DNA of 64,000 nucleotides from JAYYZW01 sp036339995 (GCA_036339995.1 JAYYZW010000092.1:1-64000); one strand, 5' to 3'; shown: positions 50,381-59,392, counted from the stretch's first letter. The notes: a model not told the origin generated them from the letters alone. Made by a program: numbers and translations.

Positions 50381-51673
50381 ATGTCGAACCCGGCCGCCAA
50401 CACTCGCCCCAAATTCTTCGTCATGTTCGCGCTCGTGCTGGCGGGCGAGATGATCTTCAGCCTGCCGTTCCACGTGCCGCGTTACTTCCGGCCGACGGTG
50501 TTGGAAACCTTCGATTTCAGCAACGCGAATCTGGGGGACGTCTTCGCGGTGTACGGGATCACGGCGATGCTGGCGTATTTTCCTGGGGGGGCCATCGCCG
50601 ACCGCTTTTCCGCGCGCAAGCTGATGATCGTCTCGCTCGTAGCAACGGCTGCCGGTGGCTTTTACATGACGAGCTTGCCCGGCATCACCGCGATGTCGCT
50701 GCTGTACGGATATTGGGGTGTGACGACCATCCTTCTGTTCTGGGCGGCCATGATCCGGGCCACGCGGCAGTGGGGCGGCGCGCTCGCCCAGGGTCGTGCG
50801 TTCGGGATCCTCGACGGCGGCCGGGGACTCGCGGCCGCCATGTTCGCAACGGCCGCCGTCTGGTGTTTGAGCCAGTTTCTCCCGGATGCTGCATCTGAGC
50901 TTACCGATGCCGACCGGCGCGAGGCGCTTCGCGCCGTGATCGGCTTTTACTCCATCGCAACCCTCGGCGCCGCCGCCCTCGTGTGGTGGTTCGTGCCCGA
51001 TTCATCGGGAGAAGCTGACAATGCGAGGATCCGCTGCTTGTCTGACATGCGCGAGGTGTTGGCGTTGCGCGTCGTCTGGCTTCAGGCCGCGATCGTGATC
51101 TGTGCGTATTGCGGTTACAAGGGCCTCGACAACTATTCTCTGTATGCCTTCGAAATTCTCGACATGAGTGAAGCTGAAGCGGCAGGATTTACCGCGACCA
51201 GCGCGTACATCCGCCCCGTCGCGGCAGTCCTCGCCGGGCTTCTGGCCGACCGGATCGGCGTGTCGCGGTTGATCTTGGGACTCTTCACGGCGCTCGCGGG
51301 CAGCTACATCGCGCTCGGACTGCTGGTGCCGGACGGGCAACTCCTCGCCGTCGTATACGCCAATCTTTTCGTTAGCTTCTGCGGCGTGTTCGCGCTGCGC
51401 GGCGTCTATTTCGCGCTGCTAGAGGAAACCCGCGTGCCGGATCACCTTACGGGTGCGGCGGTCGGGCTAATTTCGCTGGTCGGATATACGCCCGACATCT
51501 TTTTCGCGCCGATCGCCGGTCGCCTGCTGGACGCCACGCCCGGGATCGGCGGCCACCAGCATTACTTCATCCTGCTCGCCAGCATCGCTATCATCGGACT
51601 CGTGACTGCGATCTGCCTCGCACGACGAGCCGGCGTGGCCGGCGAATTCGAGGGATCGCAGTCCACTCGATAA
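50381..51673 (+). CDS. MFS transporter
   Basis: 430 residues from the ATG at 50381 (MSNPAANTRPKFFVMFALVLAG); the extended frame to 50153 overlaps the ligase gene. About 12 hydrophobic helices are apparent, with the loop 2-3 motif GGAIADRFSARKLMIVSLVATAAG (MFS signature G-x-x-x-D-R-x-x-R/K) and a weaker copy GLLADRIGVSRLILGLFTALAG in the second half. The helix 4-5 area contains TRQWGGALAQGRAFGILDGGRGLAAAMFA. A likely inner-membrane solute permease. The SDR genes follow in the same direction by 20 bases. Confidence 0.9.
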   Translation: MSNPAANTRPKFFVMFALVLAGEMIFSLPFHVPRYFRPTVLETFDFSNANLGDVFAVYGITAMLAYFPGGAIADRFSARKLMIVSLVATAAGGFYMTSLPGITAMSLLYGYWGVTTILLFWAAMIRATRQWGGALAQGRAFGILDGGRGLAAAMFATAAVWCLSQFLPDAASELTDADRREALRAVIGFYSIATLGAAALVWWFVPDSSGEADNARIRCLSDMREVLALRVVWLQAAIVICAYCGYKGLDNYSLYAFEILDMSEAEAAGFTATSAYIRPVAAVLAGLLADRIGVSRLILGLFTALAGSYIALGLLVPDGQLLAVVYANLFVSFCGVFALRGVYFALLEETRVPDHLTGAAVGLISLVGYTPDIFFAPIAGRLLDATPGIGGHQHYFILLASIAIIGLVTAICLARRAGVAGEFEGSQSTR

Positions 51674-51693
51674 TAAACACCCGGAGGAAAACA

Positions 51694-52425
51694 ATGACCC
51701 AAGCAATCTGCGCAATCGTCGGTGCTGGCGAGGGCCTCGGCCGCTCGCTGGCCGCCAAGTTCGCGAGTCAGGATTTCGATATCGCGCTCGTATCACGCTC
51801 GGAGAAGGGCAGTAGCGCAGCCGCGAGCGCGGCGGCCGCCGCGAAACCCTCGGCAAACGTCCAATATTTCACAGCGGATGCGAACCAGCCCGAAACCGTC
51901 GAGGAGGCGTTTGCGAAGATCGCTGCCGATATGGGCGACGTCGAAGTCCTGATCTACAACGCCCGCGGCGGCTACGCGCCGCGCGATCCGCTGGAGATGA
52001 GCTACGCGGAACTCGAAGAGATTTTTCGCCTGGAAGTCATCGGCGCCTTTGCCGCTGCCAAGTCAGTGCTGCCGGCCATGATTGAGAAAGGACACGGCAG
52101 CGTTCTCTTTTCCAGTGCGACCGCGGCCTTGCGCGGCTCGGGCACCAATCCGGTCTACGCCATCGGCAAGTTCGGCCTGCGCGCACTGTCGCAGAGCCTG
52201 GCCAAAGCCTATTCGAACAAAGGGGTACATATCGTGCACTTCAGGCTCGACTGCGCGCTGGACGTTCCAATGCTTCGGGAATACATGGGCGAGAAGTTCA
52301 AGGTCGAAGAAACGTCCAACACCGACGACGTTGCCGAAACTTATTGGTGGTCGCACCAGCAGCCGAAATCGGCCTGGAGCAACGAGATAGAAATCAGGCC
52401 TTATACCGAGGTGTGGACCTACTGA
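51694..52425 (+). CDS. short-chain dehydrogenase/reductase
   Basis: 243 residues. Nucleotide-binding motif CAIVGAGEGLGRSLAAKFASQDFDIALVSRSE, NARGGYAPRDPLEM (in place of the NNAG strand), and catalytic Ser/Tyr/Lys: SSATAALRGSGTNPVYAIGKFGLRALSQSLAKAYSNKGV (YxxxK). The first of three consecutive SDR genes downstream of the MFS transporter, with a 23-base gap to the next, so probably one operon. NAD or NADP preference is not decided. The tandem suggests several oxidation steps on the imported compound. Confidence 0.88.
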   Translation: MTQAICAIVGAGEGLGRSLAAKFASQDFDIALVSRSEKGSSAAASAAAAAKPSANVQYFTADANQPETVEEAFAKIAADMGDVEVLIYNARGGYAPRDPLEMSYAELEEIFRLEVIGAFAAAKSVLPAMIEKGHGSVLFSSATAALRGSGTNPVYAIGKFGLRALSQSLAKAYSNKGVHIVHFRLDCALDVPMLREYMGEKFKVEETSNTDDVAETYWWSHQQPKSAWSNEIEIRPYTEVWTY

Positions 52426-52447
52426 CCCGCGCGTGTTTATCTGAATA

Positions 52448-53200
52448 ATGGGCAAAATCGTCATCGTAACGGGTGCCAGCCGCGGTCTTGGACGGTCGAT
52501 CGCGCTCGAACTGGCCGCTGCCGGAGGTCAGATAGCCTGTCTTGCAACCCGTGCCGAGAATGCGAACGGCACCGTGGCCGAGATCGAGGAAAATGGCGGC
52601 CGCGCGATGGCCGTGGGGTGCCGTGTAGAAATTGCCGACGAAGTGGCCACGGCGTTCCAGCACATCGAAAACGAACTCGGGCCGGTCGACATCCTCGTCA
52701 ACAACGCGGGTATCTCGCGGCCAGAGTTGACCTTGGAGATGAGCGAGGAAAACTGGGATCTGCACATGGATGTCAACTGCAAATCAGTTTTTCTGTGCTC
52801 TCAGGCGGCCGCACGACAGATGAAAACACACGGCGGCGGCGTCATCGTCAATATCGGTTCGATACTCGGACGTAACGCGTTTCCCGCCACCCTCGGCTAT
52901 TGCACGTCCAAGGCCGCAGTGGATCACATGACCCGTGTCATGGCCATCGAGTGGGCGCGCTACGGTATACGGGTCAATTGCGTCGTGCCGGGCTATGTAC
53001 GGACCGATCTGATCGATCAACTGGCTGCGGAAGGCAAGCTTGCGATCAAAGATCTCGAACGTCGCACGCCGCAAAAGCGGCTCGGCACGGGCGCGGAAAT
53101 CGCCAAGGCCGTATGCTACGTCGCCAGCGACGATGCTGCCTACATGACCGGCGAAACCATGGTCATCGACGGCGGCTGGACGGCGTTTGGGTATTACTAG
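52448..53200 (+). CDS. short-chain dehydrogenase/reductase (FabG-like)
   Basis: 250 residues. Motifs: VIVTGASRGLGRSIALELAAAGGQIACLATRAEN, NNAGISRPELTLEMSEENW, NIGSILGRNAFPATLGYCTSKAAVDHMTRVMAIEWARYGIRVNCVVPGYVRTDL, with the Ser-Tyr-x-x-x-Lys set, and the typical C-terminal SDDAAYMTGETMVIDGGWT. All canonical residues are in place. Short gap (8 bases) to the next SDR gene. Acts on a hydroxy/keto group of an unknown substrate. Confidence 0.92.
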   Translation: MGKIVIVTGASRGLGRSIALELAAAGGQIACLATRAENANGTVAEIEENGGRAMAVGCRVEIADEVATAFQHIENELGPVDILVNNAGISRPELTLEMSEENWDLHMDVNCKSVFLCSQAAARQMKTHGGGVIVNIGSILGRNAFPATLGYCTSKAAVDHMTRVMAIEWARYGIRVNCVVPGYVRTDLIDQLAAEGKLAIKDLERRTPQKRLGTGAEIAKAVCYVASDDAAYMTGETMVIDGGWTAFGYY

Positions 53201-53208
53201 GGGATCAA

Positions 53209-54018
53209 ATGAAGGAACTTAATGGAAAGGTCGCCGTCATTACCGGCGGAGCCAGCGGTATCGGACTCGAAACGGCGCGATTGCTGGCCGAAGAGGGAAT
53301 GCGGCTGGTGCTGGCTGATATCGAACAGGGTGCACTCGACGAAGCCGCGCACGAACTGAGCCGGCACGGCGCGGACGTGATCGGGGTCAAAACCGATGTC
53401 GGTGAGCTGGGTGATATACGAGCCCTGGCCGACCAGACCTTCTCACACTTCGGCGCGGCGCACGTCGTTTTCAATAATGCGGGCGTGGCCGTGTTCGGGC
53501 CCATTCAGGAGATGACCCATGCGGACTGGGAATGGGTTATCAAAGTCGATTTATGGGGCGTCATTCACGGCGTTGAGACCTTTCTCCCGCGCATGATCGA
53601 ACAAAATCAGGGAGGTCATATCGTCAACACGGCGTCCTTTGCCGGACTCGTCCCCAACCAGGGTCTCGGCGTGTACTGTGTCGCGAAGTACGGCGTCGTC
53701 GCCCTGTCCGAATGCCTGGTGCGGGACGTCAAGCAGCACGACATCGGTGCTTCGGTATTGTGTCCGATGGTCGTCGCCACCAACATCAATCAGTCCGCAC
53801 GCAACCGACCCGCCGAGTTTGGTGGCGCCGAGCGCGATCTAGACGTGCCTCCGGAACAGCGCGAGAAGATGCGCGGCCGCGTACTGCCGGTCGAGGGCGT
53901 CGCCGCGAAAGTCGTCAAGGCGATCAAGAACAACGAGCTGTACATCGTGACTCACGAAGAATCACGTGAGTTCATCCGGCGAAGATTCGCGCGTATCGAC
54001 AAGGCTTTCGACGCCTGA
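53209..54018 (+). CDS. short-chain dehydrogenase/reductase
   Basis: 269 residues from the ATG at 53209 (MKELNGKVAVITGG); an overlapping longer frame to 52900 is the shadow of the previous gene. Motifs: VAVITGGASGIGLETARLLAEEGMRLVLADIEQG (Asp in the second strand favours NAD), NNAGVAVFGPIQEMTHADWEWVIKVDLWGVIHGVE, and NTASFAGLVPNQGLGVYCVAKYGVVALSECL (catalytic YCVAK). Third in the row, ending the cluster. Confidence 0.92.
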   Translation: MKELNGKVAVITGGASGIGLETARLLAEEGMRLVLADIEQGALDEAAHELSRHGADVIGVKTDVGELGDIRALADQTFSHFGAAHVVFNNAGVAVFGPIQEMTHADWEWVIKVDLWGVIHGVETFLPRMIEQNQGGHIVNTASFAGLVPNQGLGVYCVAKYGVVALSECLVRDVKQHDIGASVLCPMVVATNINQSARNRPAEFGGAERDLDVPPEQREKMRGRVLPVEGVAAKVVKAIKNNELYIVTHEESREFIRRRFARIDKAFDA

Positions 54019-54054
54019 TTGCGAACGCGATAAACTCTAGGAGGTCGGCAATAT

Positions 54055-54096
54055 TCGGCTAAAACGCGCATTAGCTGAATTACTCTGACCCCTTGC
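54055..54096. repeat. copy 1 of a ~40-bp dispersed intergenic repeat
   Basis: GGCTAAAACGCGCATTAGCT then GAATTACTCTGACCCCTTG. Two diverged copies lie at 54567-54607 (AGCTAAAGCTTGCGTTCGCT, GAATGACTTTGATTCCT) and 56327-56367 (AGTTAAAGCGCGCTTTGCTT, GAACGACGCTGACCCTTCC). Each follows a gene by under 50 bases. They share GCTAAAGCG, GCTGAATGAC and CTGACCCCTTCC blocks. Confidence 0.5.
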
Positions 54097-54122
54097 AGCG
54101 TACCCCTTAAAGGAACTCAAGC

Positions 54123-54572
54123 ATGCATCGATGGTTTGTCTTCATCGTCATTGTGGGGCTACCGCTGCTGCCGGTCGCCGATAACTTTTGCTCCGTGGAC
54201 CGCCCTGGAAAGGTCTTCGATGCCTTGCAAGCCATTGACGACTCGGGTGAGGAGCGTCTGCAAGTCGCACTCAATCAACTGTCAGAGCAGGAAAACTGGT
54301 CGCCGAGCGATCGGGAAAGCTATACGCTGAAATTAGTCGACAATCCGCACACGAATGCGATGGAAAAGCGGCGCAGCGACCTCGTCTCAGAAATCTTTCG
54401 TGTCCTGGCGAGGACGCCTATCAACTGTGACAAACTGGACGCGCTCGAGACGGAAATACTCGATATCGAACGGCAGCAATGGAACGATGCGGTTCGCCAC
54501 GTAGAGGAACGGCTCGAGCACGGTTCGCGTGTGCAGGGGTCGAGAGTAAAAGAGTTAAAATCCTTCAGCTAA
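54123..54572 (+). CDS. secreted protein of unknown function
   Basis: 149 residues. N-terminal signal sequence (HRWFVFIVIVGLPLLPVA), then a mature part of alpha-helical character rich in Glu, Leu and Arg (RLQVALNQLSEQENWSPSDRESYTLKLV, LDALETEILDIERQQWNDAVRHVEERLE), and two Cys (FCSV and NCDK). No family recognised. Possibly cotranscribed with the membrane glycosyltransferase-like gene just downstream (three-base gap), with the second repeat copy spanning the junction. Confidence 0.55.
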   Translation: MHRWFVFIVIVGLPLLPVADNFCSVDRPGKVFDALQAIDDSGEERLQVALNQLSEQENWSPSDRESYTLKLVDNPHTNAMEKRRSDLVSEIFRVLARTPINCDKLDALETEILDIERQQWNDAVRHVEERLEHGSRVQGSRVKELKSFS

Positions 54573-54607
54573 AGCTTGCGTTCGCTGAATGACTTTGATT
54601 CCTCCCA
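54567..54607. repeat. copy 2 of a ~40-bp dispersed intergenic repeat
   Basis: Spans the end of the secreted-protein gene and the proposed start of the next gene. See copy 1 for the comparison. Its overlap with the TTG start at 54576 casts doubt on that start. Confidence 0.45.
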
Positions 54608-56309
54608 AAAATTCGACACCACCATAGTCATCAGTAAACGCTTTCTTGTCGTCGTCTGTATCCTGCTCGCAGGTATCTGCGCGTCACGCGCGGCACAATT
54701 GGCGTGGCTCGCCGACGACAGCTTCATCTCCTTCCGTTACGCGCAAAACCTGGTCGACGGATTGGGACTGGTTTATAACGCCGGCGAATACGTGGAAGGC
54801 TACACCAATCTGCTATGGACGCTAATGATGGCGGCATCGATGGCAGCCGGTGCCGCGCCCGAAGCGGCGTCCCAGGTTCTCGGCATTCTGTGCTGGCTCG
54901 CCCTGGCCGGTGCCCTGCTCGCGTGGAGCCGGCATCGCGCCTCGCATGCCGGTCTTGCCTTCCTCCCACTCGCCGCCGCACTCGTTCTCATAGTCGAAGA
55001 CTTTCAGGTGTGGGCGACGGGCGGACTCGAAACCAGCCTTTTCGCACTGCTCTCGACATCAGGATTGCTACTCGTCGCTGCAGGTCGGCGGCCACGCCGC
55101 CATTTGGTCGCGGCCGCTGTTCTGCTGGGCCTGGCGATGATGACGCGACCGGATGGCGCCATATTTGCCGCGATCGCGGTCTTCGCGGCGTGGTCGAATG
55201 ACGAGGGGACGACCCGTAGCGATCGCCTGGCGGATATCGGCTGCATTGTGGTCCCACTCGTATTGATCGGCACCGCCCTGGTCACTTTCAAGCTCAGTTA
55301 TTACGGTGACTTGTTTCCGACTGCGTTCTATTCCAAGTCGGCGCTCGACCCCTACTACGATCAGGGTCTGTTCTACGTCTATCTCTTCTTCAAACACAAC
55401 TGGGCGGTCCTTGCCCTGGTCGCTTTCGCGGCATGGAGCATCACCCGCAGAGGAGCGACGCGAATCGATCGCAGCCGCGCGATTTTCGGCAGCGCCTTCA
55501 TCGGTTTTACGCTGTACGTCGTTCATAGCGGCGGGGATTTCATGTACGCGCGACGTCTGATCCCGGCGGTGCCGTTTCTGCTTCTCGTTGTGGAAGACAT
55601 ACTCGTATCAGATCCGCGGCGCCGAATCGCCGCCGCGATTTTCTTTGCCGGCCTCCTCACCGCAGCCTTGCCATTAAAGATCTATCCCGATCACGCTGAC
55701 CGTATCAACGGTATTGCCAATGAACGCGAGTTCTATCCGGAAGAATATTTCAAAACTTGGCGGCAGCGCGGTGCGATCGCGTCCGCGTCACTTCAAGGCG
55801 CGCCCTTGCGCGCGATGTTCCAGGGCGGTATGTGTGTGTTCGGATATTACAGTGCCTTGCCCTACCTGGCGGAAATGACCGGGCTCACCCAGTATTCGCT
55901 GGCCAAGCAGCCACTCGCCGAACGCGGCCTCGTCGGTCATGAAAAAACTGCCGACGACGCCTGGCTGACGGCCCATGAGATCCACATGATCTTTCTTAGA
56001 TCGACGCCACCCCCCGCTTCCGACGGCCGCCGCCGTGTCGACCTCGTCCGATTTGGTTGTAACTTGAGCGCGAAGATCTGGATCTACTCCGACGCGATCA
56101 TGGACCGCCTGCGTAATGACGAGAATGTCGATTTCGTCCCGATAGAAGACGTACTGGCCCAGGCGGAGCGAAAGATCGCAGAAGCACCCTATTTGGAAGC
56201 ACGGGACATTCTGAACTTCCTCGAACGGTACTATTTTCGAACCGCAGGATCAGAGCGGCAGGCCGTGGCCGAGCGTTTACGCTCGCTGGTCGCAAGCAGG
56301 CGCGAGTGA
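54576..56309 (+). CDS. multi-pass membrane protein, glycosyltransferase-like (GT-C fold)
   Basis: Up to 577 residues from TTG 54576; the start is uncertain because the repeat copy overlaps it and no ATG is near (the conserved part begins about residue 25 with VVVCILLAGICASRAA). The first periplasmic loop holds LADDSFISFRYAQNLVDGLGLVYNAGEYVEGYTNLLW, the D-D and E-G-Y-T-N motifs of GT-C arabinofuranosyl/mannosyltransferase-like proteins. About ten hydrophobic helices follow, then a soluble C-terminal domain. Probably transfers a sugar from a lipid carrier to an envelope glycan. Function not more precisely known. Confidence 0.65.
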   Translation: MRSLNDFDSSQKFDTTIVISKRFLVVVCILLAGICASRAAQLAWLADDSFISFRYAQNLVDGLGLVYNAGEYVEGYTNLLWTLMMAASMAAGAAPEAASQVLGILCWLALAGALLAWSRHRASHAGLAFLPLAAALVLIVEDFQVWATGGLETSLFALLSTSGLLLVAAGRRPRRHLVAAAVLLGLAMMTRPDGAIFAAIAVFAAWSNDEGTTRSDRLADIGCIVVPLVLIGTALVTFKLSYYGDLFPTAFYSKSALDPYYDQGLFYVYLFFKHNWAVLALVAFAAWSITRRGATRIDRSRAIFGSAFIGFTLYVVHSGGDFMYARRLIPAVPFLLLVVEDILVSDPRRRIAAAIFFAGLLTAALPLKIYPDHADRINGIANEREFYPEEYFKTWRQRGAIASASLQGAPLRAMFQGGMCVFGYYSALPYLAEMTGLTQYSLAKQPLAERGLVGHEKTADDAWLTAHEIHMIFLRSTPPPASDGRRRVDLVRFGCNLSAKIWIYSDAIMDRLRNDENVDFVPIEDVLAQAERKIAEAPYLEARDILNFLERYYFRTAGSERQAVAERLRSLVASRRE

Positions 56310-56326
56310 AGAGACTGAAGTCGTAC

Positions 56327-56367
56327 AGTTAAAGCGCGCTTTGCTTGAACGACGCTGACCCTTCCTA
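56327..56367. repeat. copy 3 of a ~40-bp dispersed intergenic repeat
   Basis: Follows the GT-C-like gene and ends at the 3' end of hpaE on the other strand (stop at 56365-56367). See copy 1 for the comparison. Confidence 0.4.
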
Positions 56368-57885
56368 TTTGACCCCGAGCGTCGGGATCTTATGCTCACC
56401 CAGCGCGACACAGATGTTTTTCCGCTCCATGTAGAAATCGAAGCTGTAATCACCACCGTCGCGGCCGATCCCGCTCGCTTTCATACCGCCGAAGGGCGCC
56501 AGCAGGTGTCGGTTGTTTTCCGAGTTGATCCAGATCATACCCGCGTCGAGATCGCGCGAAAAGCGGTGCGCTCGCGAGATGTCGCGCGTCCATAGGTAGC
56601 CGGCAAGCCCGTAATCTACGTCGTTTGCGATCGTCAGGGCCTCGTCTTCGTCCTCGAACGCGATGGCGGTGAGTACCGGTCCGAAAATTTCCTCCTGGGC
56701 GATGCGCATACCGGCCTTTGCCGATGTAAAAAGAGTTGGCTCGACGAAAGTGCCGCCGGGCAAGCAAGTAGCCACCGTACCGCCAGTGGCAATGACGGCG
56801 CCCTCGTTCTCGGCAATCCGGAAGTACTCCTCGACCTTCGCGAGATGACGCCGGTGGATCAAGGGGCCGATCTCGGTAGCGGGATCGAGTGGATGACCGA
56901 CCTTGATTGTCCGTGCCCGCTCTGCAATGCGGTCAGTGAATTCATCGTAGATGTTCGCCTGTACCAGCACCCGGCTCGATGAAGTGCAGCGCTCGCCGTT
57001 TAAGCTATAGATCATGAACACCACCGCGTCGAGCGCGCGGTCGAGATCGGCGTCATCGAAAACAATCACCGGATTCTTGCCGCCGAGTTCGAAATGGACG
57101 CGCTTCAAGCTCGGTGCGCCCTGCGCCATAATGTGGCTGCCGGTCCGCGACTCCCCAACGAACGCGATCGCCTTGATCGCTTCGTGCTCGGTCAGTGCCT
57201 TGCCCGCCTCTTCACCGAAGCCGTGAACGGTATTCAATACACCCGCAGGTAAGCCGGCCTCCGTACATATCTCGGCGAGCATGGCCGCGGTCAGCGGGCT
57301 CCATTCGGCGGGTTTATGGACGACCGTGCAGCCCGCCGCGAGCGCCGGCGCAATTTTCCAGGTCGACAACATGAACGGTGTGTTCCAGGGCGTGATGACG
57401 CCTACCGGGCCAATGGGTTGGCGCAAGGTGTAGTTCACATGCTGTTCAGCGGGCAGCGACAAGCCGTCGCGGGCTTCAGGCGCGCGGTCGGCGAAGAACC
57501 GGAAGTTTTCCGCAGCGCGAATCGCGGCTTTGCTCATGAAGCGAAGCGGCTGACCGGTGTCGATACTTTCGATCAGCGCGATGTCGTCCTTGCGGGCAAT
57601 GATGACGTCGGCAATGCGGTGCAGCAACGCTTTGCGCTGGGAGCCTGCCATGCGCTGCCACGCGGGAAAGGCGGCCTGAGCTGCCGCGGCGGCGCGGTCG
57701 ACGTCATCCGCGGTACCACTCGCGACCTCACCGAGGACGCTGTTGTCGACCGGCGTCAGGTTTTGAAACGTTGCGACGGCGCCCATGTTAGGACCACCGT
57801 CGATGAAATGCGCAAGCACGTCAGATCGATATCGTTCGAGCAAGGGCTCGAGACGCGCGAGATTCTCTTGCAGTTCTTTGTTCAC
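56365..57885 (-). CDS. hpaE: 5-carboxymethyl-2-hydroxymuconate semialdehyde dehydrogenase (HpaE)
   Basis: 506 residues, an aldehyde dehydrogenase with all landmarks: PWNTPFMLSTWKIAPALAAGCTVVHKPAEWSPLTA (cofactor binding), VHFELGGKNPVIVFDDADLD (catalytic Glu), NGERCTSSSRVLV (catalytic Cys at about 297), and EEIFGPVLTAI. The HpaE-type identity rests on cluster context: it is minus-strand with hpaF and faces hpaG across a shared promoter region. It oxidises CHMS to CHM with NAD in homoprotocatechuate degradation. Most ALDH families would look the same by motif alone, so the product name is by context. Confidence 0.85.
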   Translation of the reverse strand: MNKELQENLARLEPLLERYRSDVLAHFIDGGPNMGAVATFQNLTPVDNSVLGEVASGTADDVDRAAAAAQAAFPAWQRMAGSQRKALLHRIADVIIARKDDIALIESIDTGQPLRFMSKAAIRAAENFRFFADRAPEARDGLSLPAEQHVNYTLRQPIGPVGVITPWNTPFMLSTWKIAPALAAGCTVVHKPAEWSPLTAAMLAEICTEAGLPAGVLNTVHGFGEEAGKALTEHEAIKAIAFVGESRTGSHIMAQGAPSLKRVHFELGGKNPVIVFDDADLDRALDAVVFMIYSLNGERCTSSSRVLVQANIYDEFTDRIAERARTIKVGHPLDPATEIGPLIHRRHLAKVEEYFRIAENEGAVIATGGTVATCLPGGTFVEPTLFTSAKAGMRIAQEEIFGPVLTAIAFEDEDEALTIANDVDYGLAGYLWTRDISRAHRFSRDLDAGMIWINSENNRHLLAPFGGMKASGIGRDGGDYSFDFYMERKNICVALGEHKIPTLGVK

Positions 57886-57955
57886 ACTTGCTTGCTTCTA
57901 CCGCCGAAGGGCGGCGCAGCCGGAAGACCCAGGAATCTGTGTTGCATTGCGGCTC

Positions 57956-58354
57956 CTAGCGCTCCGCTTCACGGCGCTCGATCCATTGTGGAAGATTGTT
58001 ACTCTTGAAATTAAGATCGGGATCCATTTCCTGCATCTCAAATGAAATCGCCAACGGCATGCGATCCGACAGCGGCGCGAGGTGGGTAGTGGCCGCGTTG
58101 AATATCGCCTGGCAGCCCGCCTTCTTGATCTCGAGCGTGCGGCCATGCCCGATGCGGGCAAGTAAGTGGATGAAGGCATTGTCCGGGTGACCGTCGGCAA
58201 TGCGATAACGATCGCGCCGCACCGCGCGGGTTCTTATCCCTTTCAAGGGGAAGATTCCCGTGGCGAGTGCGGCTTCGTGAATGACCCGCACGAATTCGGA
58301 GATATCCAGCTCATTATCCAAATTGGCCGAATATTCGATGATGAAATGCGGCAT
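57956..58354 (-). CDS. hpaF: 5-carboxymethyl-2-hydroxymuconate isomerase (HpaF/CHMI)
   Basis: 132 residues from the ATG at 58354 (MPHFIIEYSANL), so the mature protein starts with the catalytic Pro1 typical of the tautomerase-like CHMI family. The upstream in-frame start at 58381 would hide that Pro and has no ribosome site advantage. Conserved features: Pro1-H-F-I-I-E-Y-S, then LARIGHGRTLEIKKAGCQAIF and the C-terminal ISFEMQEMDPDLNFKSNNL. It isomerises CHM to COHED. 70 bases upstream of hpaE on the same strand. Confidence 0.9.
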   Translation of the reverse strand: MPHFIIEYSANLDNELDISEFVRVIHEAALATGIFPLKGIRTRAVRRDRYRIADGHPDNAFIHLLARIGHGRTLEIKKAGCQAIFNAATTHLAPLSDRMPLAISFEMQEMDPDLNFKSNNLPQWIERREAER

Positions 58355-58404
58355 GGGCTTGTGATCCTCGCCTAATTTCAAGATTTGCCAGCATAGCTCA
58401 GATA

Positions 58405-58420
58405 ACTTAACATGTTAAGT
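58405..58420. promoter_or_regulatory. perfect 16-bp palindrome ACTTAACATGTTAAGT in the hpaF/hpaG divergent promoter region
   Basis: It lies between the divergent starts of hpaF (58354, minus) and hpaG (58459, plus). MarR-type regulators such as HpaR bind inverted repeats of this kind, and the hpaR gene is 970 bases downstream. Flanking bases are A/T-rich, as expected of a promoter. HpaR binding is inferred and not shown. Confidence 0.65.
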
Positions 58421-58458
58421 ACATTTTTGAGAGGCACCCTCAGTGGAGCGGCAGCGGC

Positions 58459-59316
58459 ATGAGACTGGCGAGCTACCGGTACGAAAACGAAGATACTTTC
58501 GGGGTCGTCACCGACGACGGCCTCATCGACCTCAGTAAACGCCTGGGGCCCGGGGTTCGAAGCCTCAAGGGCCTGATAGCGGCGAACCGGATGGACCAGG
58601 CCCGCGAGATTGCCGCGAGGGTTTCGCCCGATTGCGGCCTCGATGAAATCTCCTTTCTTCCCACGATCACCGGTCCCGAGAAAATCGTTTGTATTGGCGT
58701 CAACTACGTCAATCGCAACGAGGAATACAAAGACGGCTCACCGCTCCCGGAATTCCCGAGCGTATTCATGCGCACGCGCGAATCATTGGTCGGGCACCAG
58801 CACCCCTTGATCAGGCCGCCCGAATCGGAGCAGCTCGATTACGAAGGCGAAATAGCTATCATCATCGGCAAGGAGGGGCGCCGTATCGCCGAAGATCGGG
58901 CTCATGAACACATCGCGGGTCTCTCGGTCCTGAACGAGGGATCGATACGTGACTGGTTGCGCCACGCCAAATTCAACGTCACCCAGGGCAAAAACTTCGA
59001 ACGTTCCGGCGCGCTCGGGCCGTGGATGGTTACCACTGACGAGATTTCCGATTACGAGAACCTGTGGTTGACGACTCGTGTAAATGGCGAGATGCGCCAA
59101 CACGATACGACCGCCAACCTGCTCTTTCCGTTTCGGTATTTGATCCGCTACCTGTCGACGTTCATGCGGCTGAAACCCGGCGACGTGATCTCAACCGGCA
59201 CGCCGAATGGCGCCGGTGCACGCTTTGACCCGCCGAAGTATCTCAAGCCGGGCGACGTCGTCGAAGTGGAAGTGCCGGGGGTCGGCACGCTTGTCAATTC
59301 GGTCATCGATGAATAG
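58459..59316 (+). CDS. hpaG: FAH-family enzyme, HpaG type (decarboxylase/isomerase of the HPA pathway)
   Basis: 285 residues. FAH fold: CIGVNYVNRNEEYKDGSPLPEFPSVFMRTRESLVGHQHPLIRPPESEQLDYEGEIAIIIGKEGRRI with the metal-binding E-x-E set, HIAGLSVLNEGSIRDWLRHAKFNVTQGKNFERSGALGPWMVTTDE, and VISTGTPNGAGARFDPPKYLKPGDVVEVEVPGVGTLVN. E. coli HpaG is a fused two-domain protein; here there is a single FAH domain, so it may do one of the two HpaG reactions (COHED decarboxylation) with hpaF covering isomerisation. Plus strand, first gene of a run to hpaB. Confidence 0.85.
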   Translation: MRLASYRYENEDTFGVVTDDGLIDLSKRLGPGVRSLKGLIAANRMDQAREIAARVSPDCGLDEISFLPTITGPEKIVCIGVNYVNRNEEYKDGSPLPEFPSVFMRTRESLVGHQHPLIRPPESEQLDYEGEIAIIIGKEGRRIAEDRAHEHIAGLSVLNEGSIRDWLRHAKFNVTQGKNFERSGALGPWMVTTDEISDYENLWLTTRVNGEMRQHDTTANLLFPFRYLIRYLSTFMRLKPGDVISTGTPNGAGARFDPPKYLKPGDVVEVEVPGVGTLVNSVIDE

Positions 59317-59392
59317 GCGAGCGGCGGTTGACGGGATCGCGGTACGTAAACGGCCGACGGGTAGCGTCGCGCAAGGGCGGCATACGCTGCCG

